From Sediminibacillus terrae (GTDB lineage: Bacteria; Bacillota; Bacilli; Bacillales; Amphibacillaceae), in assembly GCF_009602435.1 (NCBI RefSeq), contig NZ_VZDQ01000026.1, forward strand, positions 1 through 64,000: a stretch of DNA of 64,000 bases, read 5' to 3'. The translations under genes were made by a program, and so were the position numbers. Positions 8,353-18,190 of the stretch are shown piece after piece. Below the pieces are notes generated by a model. That model was not told the origin of the DNA. It ran no database searches and saw only the letters and a list, made by a program, of their open reading frames with translations. Position 1 is the stretch's first letter; each line of letters begins with the position of its first letter.

Positions 8353-8871
8353 TCACTTCGTGTGCCGTCTTTTTTGGTAAGGCCGATGAGCCCGAGGCTG
8401 ACCGAGCACTTCTGCCATCACAAAACTTTCTGCAATCCCTTTTTTGGATAGATTCCGGCGGATGGAAAGCTTCTTATTCGAACGGCCGTCTTTTTTGGCG
8501 GTTCGATTGCTGACTCCTTTATCCAACTGTCTCGGTCGTTCCACCTCCTGGATAGAGTCCATGTGATAAGAAAAAACGTCCACATCTGCATACTGTGTTT
8601 CTGCCAGCTTCGCCTTCTTTTTCTCGTAATACGTTTGTGCACTCGACGGCCCTACTGCAGTGGAAGGATTTGTTTGTGTTTCAGCCTCAACATTCACAGT
8701 TGTTTGTGCAGGCTCTTTAGTGCTTGTTTGTTGGCGTGAAGGAGAAGGATTTGGCCGGGAAGGCCGGGTAGGTTTCCCGCCCTTCTGTTCCTCCTCCTCA
8801 TTTTTAAACATGCCAAACAGCCATCCGACCACGGCAAGAAGCGGGATGATTAAGCCTATTAAATCCTCCAT
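8353..8871 (-). CDS. Small membrane-anchored protein downstream of floA
   Basis: A 172-residue protein of unknown function. An N-terminal hydrophobic segment (residues 3-22) is followed by a low-complexity P/S/T/Q-rich linker to about residue 85 and a basic C-terminal part. That part contains KKGIAESFVMAEVLGQPRA, which resembles tails of proteins encoded beside floA in other Bacillaceae. The ATG at 8871 has a strong GAGGAGG and lies 30 bp after floA. It occupies the yqfB position of B. subtilis but is longer. A membrane-domain role with FloA is inference from position only. Confidence 0.75.
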   Translation of the reverse strand: MEDLIGLIIPLLAVVGWLFGMFKNEEEEQKGGKPTRPSRPNPSPSRQQTSTKEPAQTTVNVEAETQTNPSTAVGPSSAQTYYEKKKAKLAETQYADVDVFSYHMDSIQEVERPRQLDKGVSNRTAKKDGRSNKKLSIRRNLSKKGIAESFVMAEVLGQPRAHRPYQKRRHTK

Positions 8872-8901
8872 TGATCATCCTCCTCTTTCACTCGGCCTCT
8901 A

Positions 8902-9891
8902 TTATTGGTCCTCGTCATTTTCTTCTTGAGAAAGCTTGCCAATCGTATCACGCATATCTGTATCAGCATTGATGTTCTTATAATTCATATAGTCCATCAC
9001 GCCCATATTGCCTGATCGAAGCGCCTCGGCGAGCGCGAGCGGTACATCTGCTTCTGCCTCGACGACTTTTGCGCGCATTTCCTGTACCCTTGCCAGCATT
9101 TCCTGCTCTTGGGCCACAGCCATTGCACGACGTTCTTCCGCTTTAGCCTGGGCAATGTTTTTGTCTGCTTCTGCCTGATCAGTGGAAAGAGTAGCCCCGA
9201 TGTTTTTACCGATATCGATATCAGCGATATCAATCGATAGAATTTCAAAAGCTGTTCCTGCGTCCAACCCTTTGGATAGGACATTATGGGAGATGGAATC
9301 CGGATTTTCCAATACTTTCGTATGGCTGTCCGAGCTACCAATCGTACTTACAATCCCTTCACCAACACGTGCGATCACTGTATCTTCACCAGCACCACCG
9401 ACAAGCCGGTCGATATTTGCCCGGACAGTGATCCTGGCTTTTGCTTTCACTTCAATCCCATCCATAGCAATACCTGCAATAAACGGTGTTTCTATTACTT
9501 TCGGGTTAACACTCATTTGGACAGCTTCCAGCACATCACGGCCAGCCAAGTCAATTGCAGCAGCCCGTTCGAATGTCAATTCAATATTAGCCCGTTGTGC
9601 GGCAATCAACGCATTGACCACCCGATCGACATTACCTCCTGCCAGATAGTGACTCTCCAATTGATTCGTGTTTACTCCAAGTCCAGCTTTGTGCGCTTTG
9701 ATCAGCGGGTTGATCACTCTGGAAGGGACGACCCTTCTCAGTCGCATTCCGACAAGGGTGAATATGCTGACCCGGACACCAGCGGCCAAAGCGCTGATCC
9801 AGAGCATGACGGGAATGAAAGTGAATAAAACAGCAACTGCTATAACAATTAATCCGATTACTATGATCGGTAATAAACTTTGAATGTCCAT
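8902..9891 (-). CDS. floA: Flotillin-like protein FloA
   Basis: A bacterial flotillin that organises ordered membrane domains. The N-terminal hydrophobic hairpin (about residues 5-40), the SPFH-type middle and an Ala/Glu-rich coiled-coil region near 235-285 ([18 protein letters not shown]) are as in B. subtilis YqfA/FloA. The 329-residue length matches. Its ATG overlaps the stop of yqeZ, whose NfeD-type product is the usual flotillin partner. Confidence 0.96.
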   Translation of the reverse strand: MDIQSLLPIIVIGLIVIAVAVLFTFIPVMLWISALAAGVRVSIFTLVGMRLRRVVPSRVINPLIKAHKAGLGVNTNQLESHYLAGGNVDRVVNALIAAQRANIELTFERAAAIDLAGRDVLEAVQMSVNPKVIETPFIAGIAMDGIEVKAKARITVRANIDRLVGGAGEDTVIARVGEGIVSTIGSSDSHTKVLENPDSISHNVLSKGLDAGTAFEILSIDIADIDIGKNIGATLSTDQAEADKNIAQAKAEERRAMAVAQEQEMLARVQEMRAKVVEAEADVPLALAEALRSGNMGVMDYMNYKNINADTDMRDTIGKLSQEENDEDQ

Positions 9892-11249
9892 TATACTTCC
9901 TCCTGTGTATGTTGATTGTTTATTTTTCTTACCACAATTCTTGAACCTTCCGTTTTGACGATCTTGATAGGAGTATCCTTCTCGACAAAAGCTCCTTCTG
10001 TCACGACATCAAGCCGCTCCTCCCCGAAGACCGCCGTTCCTGACGGCCTAAGCATGGTGACCGCTCTGCCTTCCAAACCGATTAAATCCAACCTGCTCAC
10101 CGAAGACACATATCCCTGTTCGGTAGTGGTGGCATCCTTTAATATGATGTTTTTAAAGAAACCTTTTTCCAGACCGATTGTTTTGAACAGAATAACAGAA
10201 ACAACGATCGATGACAGTAGGGCGATTGCTATGCTCAAGGCCATATGGCCCATATCCGCTGAAGACATGAACAGAGCAGCGACTACTGCACCTATCCCGA
10301 GAATCCCGAGTATTCCTCCGGGCACAAAAATTTCTGCAATAATCATAATGATTCCTAATACGAGCAAAATGACTGCTTCATATCCTGCAAGGCCTGCCAC
10401 AATATGTCCGTAGAAAAATAATACAAGGGACAACAGCCCAATGGAACCTGGAATGCCGAATCCCGGAGAATATAACTCTACGATCAAGCCAATGCTTGCA
10501 AGAGACAACAGTATCGGCACCACCACGGGATTGGTCAAAAATCTGGCAATTTCCTCTGCAAGCGTAGTATCGGTTTCGATAATTTCAGCATTTTGCAAAT
10601 CCAGCTCAGCTAGAAGTTCTGTACGGTGGTTAACGATTGCTTCAGCATAACCTACCTCTACAGCCGTGGTCGGCTCTAAGGTTAAAAAATCTCCTTCCGG
10701 CGCCCCGTACTCCGGTAAATCAATCGAAGGATTCGCCATCGCTTCTGCATACAATGGATCTCTATCCTTAGAAGCAGCGGCACTCTTCATAGCCGAAATC
10801 CAGGCTGACTGTGCCTTTTTATCAGCAGCCGTTCCATCTGAGTTTATGACACCGCTCGCTCCCATTGTTGCATGCGGCTTCATGTAGATATTGTCGGTGT
10901 TCAATGCTATGTACGATCCCGCTGACAATGCTTCATTTGTAATAAACGCTGTCGTCTGTATTTCTAAATCCTGTAACATTTCAGCTATCTGCCCTGCTGC
11001 ATCCACTCGGCCGCCAGGTGTATCTATTTCAAAAATGATATGGTCGGCATTTTCTTCTGCAGCTTCCTGTGTGGTCCTTCTCAGAAAAGCCTCCAGCCCC
11101 CGCTCCACTTCATTTTCAACCGGTATAACGTACACCAGCTTCCCGTCTCCGTCAGCTGCGTCAATCGGTGTTGGAGTGACGAAAGAACCGATCAACCCCG
11201 TTATCACGCCCAAGAACACGACCAAGACAACGGCTATTCTTCTGCCCAC
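9891..11249 (-). CDS. yqeZ: NfeD-type membrane serine protease YqeZ
   Basis: A 452-residue NfeD family protein. A signal or anchor segment (residues 5-25) is followed by a ClpP-like protease domain with [11 protein letters not shown] and the serine motif [11 protein letters not shown] near residue 110. Four or five transmembrane segments (about 235-370) and a C-terminal OB-fold NfeD domain (about 385-452) complete it. In B. subtilis YqeZ works with flotillin and is part of a SigW-linked stress response. No SigW-type promoter is evident here; it is probably read from the rpsU promoter. Confidence 0.93.
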   Translation of the reverse strand: MGRRIAVVLVVFLGVITGLIGSFVTPTPIDAADGDGKLVYVIPVENEVERGLEAFLRRTTQEAAEENADHIIFEIDTPGGRVDAAGQIAEMLQDLEIQTTAFITNEALSAGSYIALNTDNIYMKPHATMGASGVINSDGTAADKKAQSAWISAMKSAAASKDRDPLYAEAMANPSIDLPEYGAPEGDFLTLEPTTAVEVGYAEAIVNHRTELLAELDLQNAEIIETDTTLAEEIARFLTNPVVVPILLSLASIGLIVELYSPGFGIPGSIGLLSLVLFFYGHIVAGLAGYEAVILLVLGIIMIIAEIFVPGGILGILGIGAVVAALFMSSADMGHMALSIAIALLSSIVVSVILFKTIGLEKGFFKNIILKDATTTEQGYVSSVSRLDLIGLEGRAVTMLRPSGTAVFGEERLDVVTEGAFVEKDTPIKIVKTEGSRIVVRKINNQHTQEEV

Positions 11250-11420
11250 CTGCTATCGCCCCCTTTCTATCGACACGCTATGTATACGGTCCACTACCTA
11301 TGAAAGTTTCAAATCTTTTCTTCAGTTTAACATATATTTTCAGCCGTTAGTATTCACCCAACGCCACAAATTCATAAGAATAAGCTCCCGAATGAAGAAG
11401 AGTTCCCGTCATTTTCCTAT

Positions 11421-11472
11421 AAAAAAAGAGAAGCAGCTTCGCCTTGACCGGCGAAAACCACTTCTCCCTTTT
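11421..11472 (-). terminator. Terminator between yqeY and yqeZ
   Basis: A two-part stem, GAGAAG...CTTCTC around TTCGCC...GGCGAA, followed on the minus strand by TTTTTTTAT. It ends the rpsU-yqeY transcript, so yqeZ-floA may also need its own promoter in the 220 bp before its start. Confidence 0.85.
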
Positions 11473-11494
11473 AGCGCTCACTTGTTTAAACTAA

Positions 11495-11941
11495 TTAAGA
11501 CAAATGCTTTTGGACAAGACGATTCACTTGTGAACCATCAGCCTGCCCTTTTACTTTAGGCATGATGGCACTCATCACTGTCCCCATATCTTTTTTGGAA
11601 GTCGCGCCGACTTCCTGGATCGTTTCTTGAACAATTTGTTCAAGTTCTTCTTCTGTAAGCTGTTTCGGCATATATGCTTGTAAAACTTTTATTTCATCTT
11701 CAAGTTTTTCCGCAAGATCATCGCGTCCAGCTTCTTTGAATTCTTGGAGGGAATCTTTTCGCTGTTTTAACTCTCTGGATAAAACAGTTAGTTCTTCTTC
11801 TTCAGATAATTCGTCTTTACCAAGTTTGATCGCTTCATTCTGTAAAGAAGCTTTCACCATGCGGATGACACTCAAGGCTTGTTTATCCTTGTTTTTCATC
11901 GCCTGCTTCATATCCTGGTTCAGACGTTCAACTAATGACAT
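11495..11941 (-). CDS. yqeY: GatB/YqeY domain protein
   Basis: A 148-residue protein of the GatB/YqeY family, sharing the helical tail domain of the amidotransferase subunit GatB thought to touch tRNA. Family hallmarks are the N-terminal [14 protein letters not shown], the [12 protein letters not shown] block and the C-terminal [18 protein letters not shown]. It follows rpsU by about 20 bp, the conserved rpsU-yqeY arrangement. Exact function is unknown. Confidence 0.95.
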   Translation of the reverse strand: MSLVERLNQDMKQAMKNKDKQALSVIRMVKASLQNEAIKLGKDELSEEEELTVLSRELKQRKDSLQEFKEAGRDDLAEKLEDEIKVLQAYMPKQLTEEELEQIVQETIQEVGATSKKDMGTVMSAIMPKVKGQADGSQVNRLVQKHLS

Positions 11942-11962
11942 ATCTCTTCTACACCCTCTTTG

Positions 11963-12136
11963 TTACTTACGCTTTCTAGCAGCCTCAGATTTTTTCTTGC
12001 GGCGCACACTAGGTTTTTCATAAAATTCACGCTTGCGGTATTCAGACAATGTACCACTTTTAGATACACTGCGTTTGAAGCGACGAAGAGCATCTTCAAG
12101 AGACTCGTTTTTACGAACGCGAGTTGTGTTTGACAT
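11963..12136 (-). CDS. rpsU: 30S ribosomal protein S21
   Basis: A 57-residue S21 with the typical start [20 protein letters not shown] and a basic C-terminus. The ATG at 12136 is chosen because of the strong GGAGGGAGG before it; a longer reading frame from 12181 has no family support. It is first gene of the leftward operon and is served by a near-consensus promoter at 12209-12237. Confidence 0.98.
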   Translation of the reverse strand: MSNTTRVRKNESLEDALRRFKRSVSKSGTLSEYRKREFYEKPSVRRKKKSEAARKRK

Positions 12137-12208
12137 GCTATTTTCCCTCCCTCCGAAGCATACAACAGGTTTCTGGGACATATGTATCCTTCCATATGTC
12201 TCCCGACA

Positions 12209-12237
12209 ATTATAATATATTGCTATTTCCCGGTCAA
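12209..12237 (-). promoter_or_regulatory. SigA-type promoter of rpsU
   Basis: Minus-strand TTGACC (12237-12232) and a perfect TATAAT (12214-12209) are separated by exactly 17 nt. It lies about 75 bp before the rpsU start codon. Confidence 0.88.
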
Positions 12238-12350
12238 CTTATTTCACAAGCAATTACTAATAAATTCTATTTTTCTTACCTTGCGGCCATTCTTTTGTTT
12301 ATTTAACATGCTCCTCAAACACTCCGAAACTCGTTGTATGCCGTAGTTGA

Positions 12351-12960
12351 TATAAACTGCGAACTAACTATAACGGAAAATTCCATTGCCTATTCAAAAA
12401 GGGTGTTACCCACCGCTTCGGTAGCATACTTCGCTTTCCGCGGGCACGGCTTCAGCTAACTTGGTAAAGAAAACCGCTTTACCAAGTGGATCTTCAGCTC
12501 GTGCTGTTCCCGCAGGAGTCTGCGTATGCTCCCTGCGCTAAGGAGCAGGCTGATTAACGGAAGCGTAGACTTTTTCCTTGAGAACCAACAAGCCATCTTA
12601 AAAACGTTTGTCAGGAAATGTGTACTTCTTTTCATAAAAGACAGTTGTAATTCCCGCCTTTTCTCCTGTTCTTGGACTTTCTGCTTGTTTTCCTGGCAAT
12701 GTCTTTTGATGATACGGTGCATGGAGTACTTATGAATAAAAAAATTTCGAGGTGTTTCTAAATAGAAATGCTGTTCCTAGCGAAGAAAATACCCGGAGAC
12801 TCCCGCGGGAGGAAAGGCCTCGGTGAGATTCCGCAGAGCGTCAGCTCGAGGAAGCTCACCAGCCGCCCGCGGAAAGCGCAGGGTATTTTCGCAGCGTCGA
12901 ATTCCAACTCAACAAAAGTAAGAAGTCAGAAAAACGCATCCAAACTATGTCGTAGTTTAT
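12351..12960 (-). repeat. Full-length copy (A) of the ~610 bp dispersed repeat
   Basis: Shares extended similarity with copies at 36052-36490 and 47844-48450. It contains two GC-rich hairpin modules in opposite orientation. Module 2 (about 12423-12531) has an outer AGCATAC/GTATGCT stem and an inner ACTTGGTAAAG/CTTTACCAAGT stem. Module 1 (12785-12890) is bounded by a perfect GAAAATACCC/GGGTATTTTC stem. Both carry GACTCC(T/C)GCGGGA and CCCGCGGAAAGCG. The ~250 bp spacer holds an 88-codon ORF (12722 to 12456, minus). It sits between the rpsU promoter and yqeW. Confidence 0.9.
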
Positions 12961-13066
12961 ATTTTTTATGCAAGAATAACCATCTTTTGTTATACAGCCT
13001 TGAAAAGAAAGTTTTTAACAGACATGTTTCCACCGCCTGCCCATATAATGTAACGAGGTGAGTGGT

Positions 13067-13999
13067 TTGGCTGATTTGCTTTCTTTATCCGCGGTATTTT
13101 TAATGCTGTTTTTTCTCGGTTTCCAAGTTTTGCGGACAGGCTTGCACCATGTCGCCTTCCATAAAGTAGAACCATTGCTTGCAGGCATGACGAAAAATCA
13201 TTATTACGGTATTCTGACAGGTCTGCTTGCAACTGCCGTATTGCAGAGCAGCTCCTTGATCATGGTACTGACGATCAGTTTTGTCAGCGTAGGGTTGATG
13301 ACCTTCAAACAGTCCTTGGGCGTCATACTCGGTGCAAACATCGGAACGACCGCAACAGGTGAATTGCTGACATTCAGTCACTATATTCCCGAATGGGCTT
13401 TTGTAGTCATAGGTGCCATCCTGCTGTTCTCCAATATAAAATTACTTTTTGGGGCGGGTACCATCCTGTTCGGCATCGGATCCATCTTTGTCGCATTGGA
13501 TGGATTCGAATCATTGGCTCCCCTGATTGTGGAACTTCCGATATTGAAAGATGCCATTATGTTTACTCAGTTGAATCCAGAGGCAGGGGTGATCATCGGA
13601 ATGGTGTTCAGTGGTGCCATCCAATCTTCAAGTGCCACCACTGGTATTACGATGAGTTTTTTAAACGAGGGACTAATAAGCATGGCAGCTTCCATTGCAA
13701 TCGTACTAGGGGCAAATATCGGTACTTGCCTGACAGCAGTCCTTGCAGCACTGGGCACAGGTAAACAAGCTATCTTAACTGCGATGGCCCATGTCTGGTT
13801 CAACTTGTTCAGCGTCCTGCTATTTCTTCCATTCCTTACCGGACTTACTGGATTTGCAGAGTCATTGTCCAGTTATCCCATCAAGCAACTAGCTCATATT
13901 GCCGTCTTATTCAATGTCGCTTCCGTACTTTTATTCCTGCCGTTTATCGGACTATTCGAGAGGTTCATCATCCGGTTCCACGGCGAACAGGAAATATGA
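13067..13999 (+). CDS. yqeW: Na/Pi cotransporter family protein
   Basis: A polytopic membrane protein of the NptA/PNaS family with about eight hydrophobic segments. The duplicated QSSS signature appears as LQSSSLIMVLTISFV and IQSSSATTGITMSFL, each followed by GANIGT. B. subtilis YqeW lies at the same place. GTG at 13058 overlaps the only good ribosome binding site; TTG at 13067, spaced from GAGGTG, is preferred and gives 310 residues. A TATAAT lies just upstream with a weak -35. Substrate is inferred to be phosphate but untested. Confidence 0.9.
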   Translation: MADLLSLSAVFLMLFFLGFQVLRTGLHHVAFHKVEPLLAGMTKNHYYGILTGLLATAVLQSSSLIMVLTISFVSVGLMTFKQSLGVILGANIGTTATGELLTFSHYIPEWAFVVIGAILLFSNIKLLFGAGTILFGIGSIFVALDGFESLAPLIVELPILKDAIMFTQLNPEAGVIIGMVFSGAIQSSSATTGITMSFLNEGLISMAASIAIVLGANIGTCLTAVLAALGTGKQAILTAMAHVWFNLFSVLLFLPFLTGLTGFAESLSSYPIKQLAHIAVLFNVASVLLFLPFIGLFERFIIRFHGEQEI

Positions 14000-14056
14000 A
14001 AAACACACTGCATGACATTTCCTTCTAAACAGGAACCATTGTTGCAGTGTGTTTTT
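13999..14056 (+). terminator. Terminator after yqeW
   Basis: AAAACACACTGCA pairs with TGCAGTGTGTTTT, with an inner TTCCT/AGGAA hairpin, and has T and A runs on the two sides. It can act in both directions, but deoC ends at 14152 so it mainly serves yqeW. Confidence 0.85.
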
Positions 14057-14151
14057 CCATAAATTATTAAAATTTCAGGGGTGAAAGGAAACGAAGGTTA
14101 CCTCGCCTGGACAGTCTGCCCGTTCCGGTACACTCTTTTCCTCTACCTCGA

Positions 14152-14823
14152 TTAATAATCAGAGTCGGCTGTGCCTCCGGAGACAATTTGTACACCCGCA
14201 CTCGCACCGATACGAGTTGCTCCTGCTTCAATCATCGCATCCGTTGTTTCCCTGTCCCTGACACCTCCCGATGCTTTTACTCCCATTTCTTGTCCGACAG
14301 TTTTTCTCATCAAAGCTATATCTTCCACCGTTGCACCGCCCCCAGAGAAACCTGTCGACGTTTTTACGAAGTCAGCGCCGGCTTTTTTAGCCAGTTGACA
14401 AGCCGTAACCTTTTCCGCTTCATCCAGCAGAGAAGTTTCAATGATTACTTTAGTCAGTGCCAGATTGCGAGCTGCATGAACAACAGCTGCAATATCCTTT
14501 TCCACTACATCGGAATCACCAGATTTCAATGCTCCCACATTGATAACCATGTCTACTTCCGTAGCTCCATTTTTGATGGCTTGCTCCGTTTCAAACACCT
14601 TTGTTTCCGTCGTTGTTGCCCCTAAAGGAAAACCGATCACGGTGCAGACTTTTACGTCTGTGTCCTTTAATTGTTGATAACAGTAAGAAACCCAATAAGG
14701 ATTAACACACACGGAAGCAAAATGGTTATCTTTTGCCTCTTGAATGATTTGGTCAATTTTTGAAACTGGTGTATCCGGCTTCAGTTGTGTATGATCAATC
14801 ATACCCGCTAGATTTTTATCCAA
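14152..14823 (-). CDS. deoC: Deoxyribose-phosphate aldolase
   Basis: DeoC cleaves 2-deoxyribose-5-phosphate to acetaldehyde and glyceraldehyde-3-phosphate in deoxynucleoside catabolism. The Schiff-base lysine lies in DFVKTSTGF, and the barrel motifs [21 protein letters not shown] and KASGGVRD are intact. TTG at 14823 behind AAAGGATG gives 223 residues, the B. subtilis length; the frame is open further upstream but without family similarity. It stands alone here rather than in a deoC-nupC-pdp operon, and follows the mtaB terminator. Confidence 0.95.
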   Translation of the reverse strand: MDKNLAGMIDHTQLKPDTPVSKIDQIIQEAKDNHFASVCVNPYWVSYCYQQLKDTDVKVCTVIGFPLGATTTETKVFETEQAIKNGATEVDMVINVGALKSGDSDVVEKDIAAVVHAARNLALTKVIIETSLLDEAEKVTACQLAKKAGADFVKTSTGFSGGGATVEDIALMRKTVGQEMGVKASGGVRDRETTDAMIEAGATRIGASAGVQIVSGGTADSDY

Positions 14824-14937
14824 TTTTACCCATCCTTTCTCGTTGTACGAACTTCTTATCAATGATAGCACTTCCGAATGGAAAAAACCAAGCATTGTTC
14901 AGCAATTACCTAAAACAAAGAGAATCTTGGTCCAGCA

Positions 14938-14970
14938 CATTAAAAAACCCGGCAAGGCCGGATTTTTTAA
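14938..14970 (-). terminator. Terminator of the heat-shock/mtaB operon
   Basis: AAAAAACCCGGC and GCCGGATTTTTT form a tight stem with a three-base loop. It begins at the mtaB stop codon and separates mtaB from deoC. Confidence 0.9.
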
Positions 14971-16322
14971 GAGATTTCTGCTTTTTGGTTGATTTTCGGT
15001 TCATCCATCACACGGACGAACTGCCCTTCATTATATGGATATCCTGCTTTTGTAATTTTCACACGGACAATTTTGCCAATCATGTCATCGGAGGCTTCAA
15101 ATTTCACCTTCAGGTAGTTATCCGTATAACCGACAAATATATTGTCTCCTGCCTCTTCGTCAAAACGCTCTTCAGGTATCACTTCCAGTACCTCGCCTTC
15201 ATACTGGGAAGCATATTCTTTTGCCTGTTGGTCCGAAAGCTCGATCAGCCGGCGGACACGTTCATTCTTCACATCATCTTCAACTTGATCAGTCATACGT
15301 GCCGCTGGTGTCCCAGTGCGTTTGGAGAACGGGAATACATGTAGTTCTGAATAGCCGATTTCCCGGATAAAATCGTACGTTTCCTGAAACTCTTCCTCTG
15401 TTTCTCCAGGAAAACCGACAATTACATCAGACGTAATCGCCAAACCAGGCAATGCTCGCTTGATTTTTTCGATTTTTCCACGGTAAAAGTCAGCAGAATA
15501 TTTTCTTCTCATTCGCTCTAAAACGGTGTCGGAACCTGACTGCAACGGAATGTGGAGGTGGCGGACTATTTTATCCGACTGGTCGAGCACTTCGATCACC
15601 TCGTCAGTGATTTGACTCGCTTCAATAGAGGAAATCCGGATACGTTTTAACCCATCCACTTTTGTTTCCAATTCACGCAGTAATTGGGCAAAGTTGTAAT
15701 CCTTCATATCCTCTCCGTATCCCGCTGTATGAATTCCAGTCAGAACAATTTCTTTATATCCGGCATCTACAAGCTGCTGAGCTTGTTTTAATACATTTTC
15801 AGGTTCTCTGGAGCGCAATAGCCCACGCGACCAGGGGATGATACAAAACGTACAGAAATTATTGCATCCTTCCTGGATTTTCAAGGATGCCCGTGTCCGG
15901 TCTGTAAACACAGGTACGTCCATTTCTTCGAAGACCCGGTTTTTCATGATATTTGAAACTCCGTTTATTGGCTGACGATCCCGCTTATGCTGCTCGATAT
16001 ACTCGATCATCTTTTCCCGATGCTGGGTTCCGACAACAACATCCACGCCGGGAATCTCCATGATTTCACCCGGTGAGGTTTGAGCATAACAGCCGGTAAC
16101 ACAAACAACTGCTTCCGGGTTTTTCCGGATGGCACGGCGAATCACTTGCCGGCTTTTTTTATCGCCTGTATTGGTTACGGTACATGTATTGATTACATAT
16201 ACATCGGACTGGTGGTCGAAATCCACCCGTTCATAACCTTCCTCTTTGAATTTTCTCCAAATTCCTTCTGTCTCATAATGGTTCACTTTACAACCCAATG
16301 TATGAAAAGCCACTGTCGGCAT
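14967..16322 (-). CDS. mtaB: tRNA ms2t6A37 methylthiotransferase MtaB
   Basis: A radical-SAM enzyme that adds a methylthio group to t6A37 of tRNA. The 451 residues show the N-terminal MTTase domain with its cysteines (LGCKVN, NTCTVTN, VTGCYAQ), the radical-SAM CxxxCxxC in CNNFCTFC, and a C-terminal TRAM domain. ATG at 16322 is preferred over GTG at 16331: it has GGGGTG upstream and gives the B. subtilis YqeV length. The ATG lies 2 nt past the rsmE stop. Confidence 0.95.
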   Translation of the reverse strand: MPTVAFHTLGCKVNHYETEGIWRKFKEEGYERVDFDHQSDVYVINTCTVTNTGDKKSRQVIRRAIRKNPEAVVCVTGCYAQTSPGEIMEIPGVDVVVGTQHREKMIEYIEQHKRDRQPINGVSNIMKNRVFEEMDVPVFTDRTRASLKIQEGCNNFCTFCIIPWSRGLLRSREPENVLKQAQQLVDAGYKEIVLTGIHTAGYGEDMKDYNFAQLLRELETKVDGLKRIRISSIEASQITDEVIEVLDQSDKIVRHLHIPLQSGSDTVLERMRRKYSADFYRGKIEKIKRALPGLAITSDVIVGFPGETEEEFQETYDFIREIGYSELHVFPFSKRTGTPAARMTDQVEDDVKNERVRRLIELSDQQAKEYASQYEGEVLEVIPEERFDEEAGDNIFVGYTDNYLKVKFEASDDMIGKIVRVKITKAGYPYNEGQFVRVMDEPKINQKAEIS

Positions 16323-16324
16323 TT

Positions 16325-17080
16325 TCAACACCCCAATTCTTCAAAATGATACGAAATACTCGACAACAAATACAATGGTGCAGTCTCTGTTCTAAGTATG
16401 CGCGGGCCGAGACGGACCGGTTCAAAACCATGGGCTTTGAAGGCTTCGGCTTCTTCTATTGTATAGCCGCCCTCCGGTCCGATACAAGCAATGATTTTCT
16501 GGCCTGGTTCCACGTTAGACAGTATAACACTCAAACCTTGATAATCATTGGTTTTTGCCTCATCTTCATAGGCAAATATTTTTACCGGATATTCTTCACT
16601 CTTTTCCAAAAGGGCTTGAAAATCTAGAAAAGCTTCCACTTCCGGAACTACGTTACGATGTGATTGCTCACTAGCCTCTTTGACTATTTTCCGATAGCGG
16701 GACAGTTTTTTTTCTGCCTTTTTCTGATCCCACTTCACAATCGAACGTCCTGCCTGGAAAGGAATGAATCTGGATGCTCCGAGCTCTGTTCCTTTTTGCA
16801 ATACAAGTTCCAGCTTATCCCCTTTAGGAAGTCCATGGGCGATTGTCACATCTATCGGAAGCTCTTTGGATTCTTCCAGCCATTCGACGATGTCGGCGGA
16901 GATATACTGATCGGTGACCTCGGTGATCGTACAGACCGCCGCTGTGCCTGCCGGTGCATTGCAGATAATCGAATCACCAGACTGCATACGCATCACCCTA
17001 TCGATGTGATGCCTGTCATCTCCGGTGATTCGGATCGAATTTTCCTTCCATCCCTCTTCAGGTACGAAATATCGCTGCAA
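16325..17080 (-). CDS. rsmE: 16S rRNA m3U1498 methyltransferase RsmE
   Basis: A SPOUT-fold methyltransferase acting on U1498 of 16S rRNA. Conserved parts are MQRYFV at the N-terminus, HGLPKGDKLELVLQKGTELG in the middle and IGPEGGYTIEEAE plus LGPRILRTETA near the end, the knot that binds SAM. The 251-residue length is usual. The start is TTG, directly abutting the prmA TAA stop codon, with AGGTG 6 nt upstream. Confidence 0.95.
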   Translation of the reverse strand: MQRYFVPEEGWKENSIRITGDDRHHIDRVMRMQSGDSIICNAPAGTAAVCTITEVTDQYISADIVEWLEESKELPIDVTIAHGLPKGDKLELVLQKGTELGASRFIPFQAGRSIVKWDQKKAEKKLSRYRKIVKEASEQSHRNVVPEVEAFLDFQALLEKSEEYPVKIFAYEDEAKTNDYQGLSVILSNVEPGQKIIACIGPEGGYTIEEAEAFKAHGFEPVRLGPRILRTETAPLYLLSSISYHFEELGC

Positions 17081-18046
17081 TTAAAACACCTGCTCTGCTT
17101 CTGGTTTTTTTGCTATAAAGGAGATCCAGTCCTCCATCTGATTTACCTCCAGTATTTCGAATCCGTTCTTTTCCAATTCCTGTCGCACCATTTGTTTCTT
17201 TGCTTGAATGATACCAGAAGTAATAAAAGTTCCACCCGGTTTCAAGCAGTCATAGGCTTCTTCGACGAAACGGACAATAATCTCAGCCAGAATATTGGAT
17301 ACAATTACATCCGCTTCTTCTTTCACGTTGTCAAGCAAGTTATTCTGTCTTGATTCAATCTTACTCTCTACATGATTCAATTTCGCATTGATGACAGTGC
17401 TTTTTACAGCGATGTCATCCAAATCGAACGCTTTTACACGCTCCGCTCCCAACAGCACGGAAGCAATGCTCAACACACCTGACCCAGAACCGACATCTAA
17501 AATGTGATCCCCTTCCGATACAAACCTTTCCAATGCCTGGATGCTCAAAACTGTCGTAGGGTGCGTCCCCGTCCCAAAAGCCATTCCAGGATCCAGTTCA
17601 ATGATGATTTCGTCGCTCGAGACAGGCGTGTACTCCTCCCAAGTCGGTATAATCGTCACTCTTTCTGATATTTTCACAGGTTTGTAATACTTCTTCCAGG
17701 CAGTTGCCCACTCTTCTTCATGCACTTCGCTAAGCGTTATCTTGTTCATGCCCAGGTCAATATTGTAAAGAAGCAGGTTATTGACTGCCTGCTTGATCTC
17801 TTCTACTGTTTCTCCGAGAAAACTGTTGACAGGCAAGTAAGCTTTCACATAGACGCCTTCTTCTGGATAGTCTTCTGGGTTCAGCTCGTATATTTCACCG
17901 TAAAAAGTGTCTCTTTCTTTTATCAAATCCCTAGGGTCTTCGATGACAACTCCACTGGCACCTGCTTCGTGAAGTATATTGGAAATCGGTTCTATCGCCT
18001 CATTTGTCGTGTGGATTGTGATTTCTGACCATTTCACTGGAATCAC
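17081..18046 (-). CDS. prmA: Ribosomal protein L11 methyltransferase PrmA
   Basis: Trimethylates lysines of ribosomal protein L11. The N-terminal substrate domain is followed by a class I SAM domain with DPGMAFGTGTHPTT and LDVGSGSGVLSIA, then VIVSNILAEII as motif IV. It has 321 residues. It follows dnaJ after a terminator, as in B. subtilis, where yqeTUV extend the dnaK operon. A perfect 10 bp hairpin sits in its leader. Confidence 0.95.
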   Translation of the reverse strand: MIPVKWSEITIHTTNEAIEPISNILHEAGASGVVIEDPRDLIKERDTFYGEIYELNPEDYPEEGVYVKAYLPVNSFLGETVEEIKQAVNNLLLYNIDLGMNKITLSEVHEEEWATAWKKYYKPVKISERVTIIPTWEEYTPVSSDEIIIELDPGMAFGTGTHPTTVLSIQALERFVSEGDHILDVGSGSGVLSIASVLLGAERVKAFDLDDIAVKSTVINAKLNHVESKIESRQNNLLDNVKEEADVIVSNILAEIIVRFVEEAYDCLKPGGTFITSGIIQAKKQMVRQELEKNGFEILEVNQMEDWISFIAKKPEAEQVF

Positions 18047-18055
18047 CCGCTTTTC

Positions 18056-18088
18056 CGCAAAAAAGTCTGATGACCAGGCTTTTTTGCG
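18056..18088 (-). promoter_or_regulatory. Perfect hairpin in the prmA leader
   Basis: CGCAAAAAAG (18056-18065) pairs perfectly with CTTTTTTGCG (18079-18088). The minus-strand transcript would fold it about 10 nt before the prmA start codon. No T run follows, so it may affect translation or RNA stability rather than termination. Confidence 0.4.
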
Positions 18089-18131
18089 ATTATTGATAAA
18101 TAGATTATCTAAGTCGTGATGGAAGCTATTT

Positions 18132-18179
18132 AAAAAACGGGCAGGAAGTTACATTATTTGTATCCTCCCGCCGTTTTTT
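18132..18179 (-). terminator. Terminator after dnaJ
   Basis: AAAAAACGG and CCGTTTTTT, extended by GCAGGA/TCCCGC, form a stem ending in a T run on the minus strand, 12 bp past the dnaJ stop. It probably attenuates rather than fully blocks reading into prmA-rsmE-mtaB. Confidence 0.8.
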
Positions 18180-18190
18180 CCCACTTATGG

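Noticed and set aside
10891-11559. 222-residue plus-strand ORF opposite yqeZ and yqeY
   Set aside because: Spans two genes and a terminator on the other strand; no ribosome binding site.
12339-12960. Direct repeats TATG(T/C)CGTAGTT at both ends of repeat copy A as target-site duplication
   Set aside because: One of the two lies inside the shared repeat sequence and copies B and C have no equivalent, so it is not a consistent target duplication.
16664-17353. 229-residue plus-strand ORF over rsmE and prmA
   Set aside because: Antisense shadow of two conserved methyltransferase genes; no family similarity.
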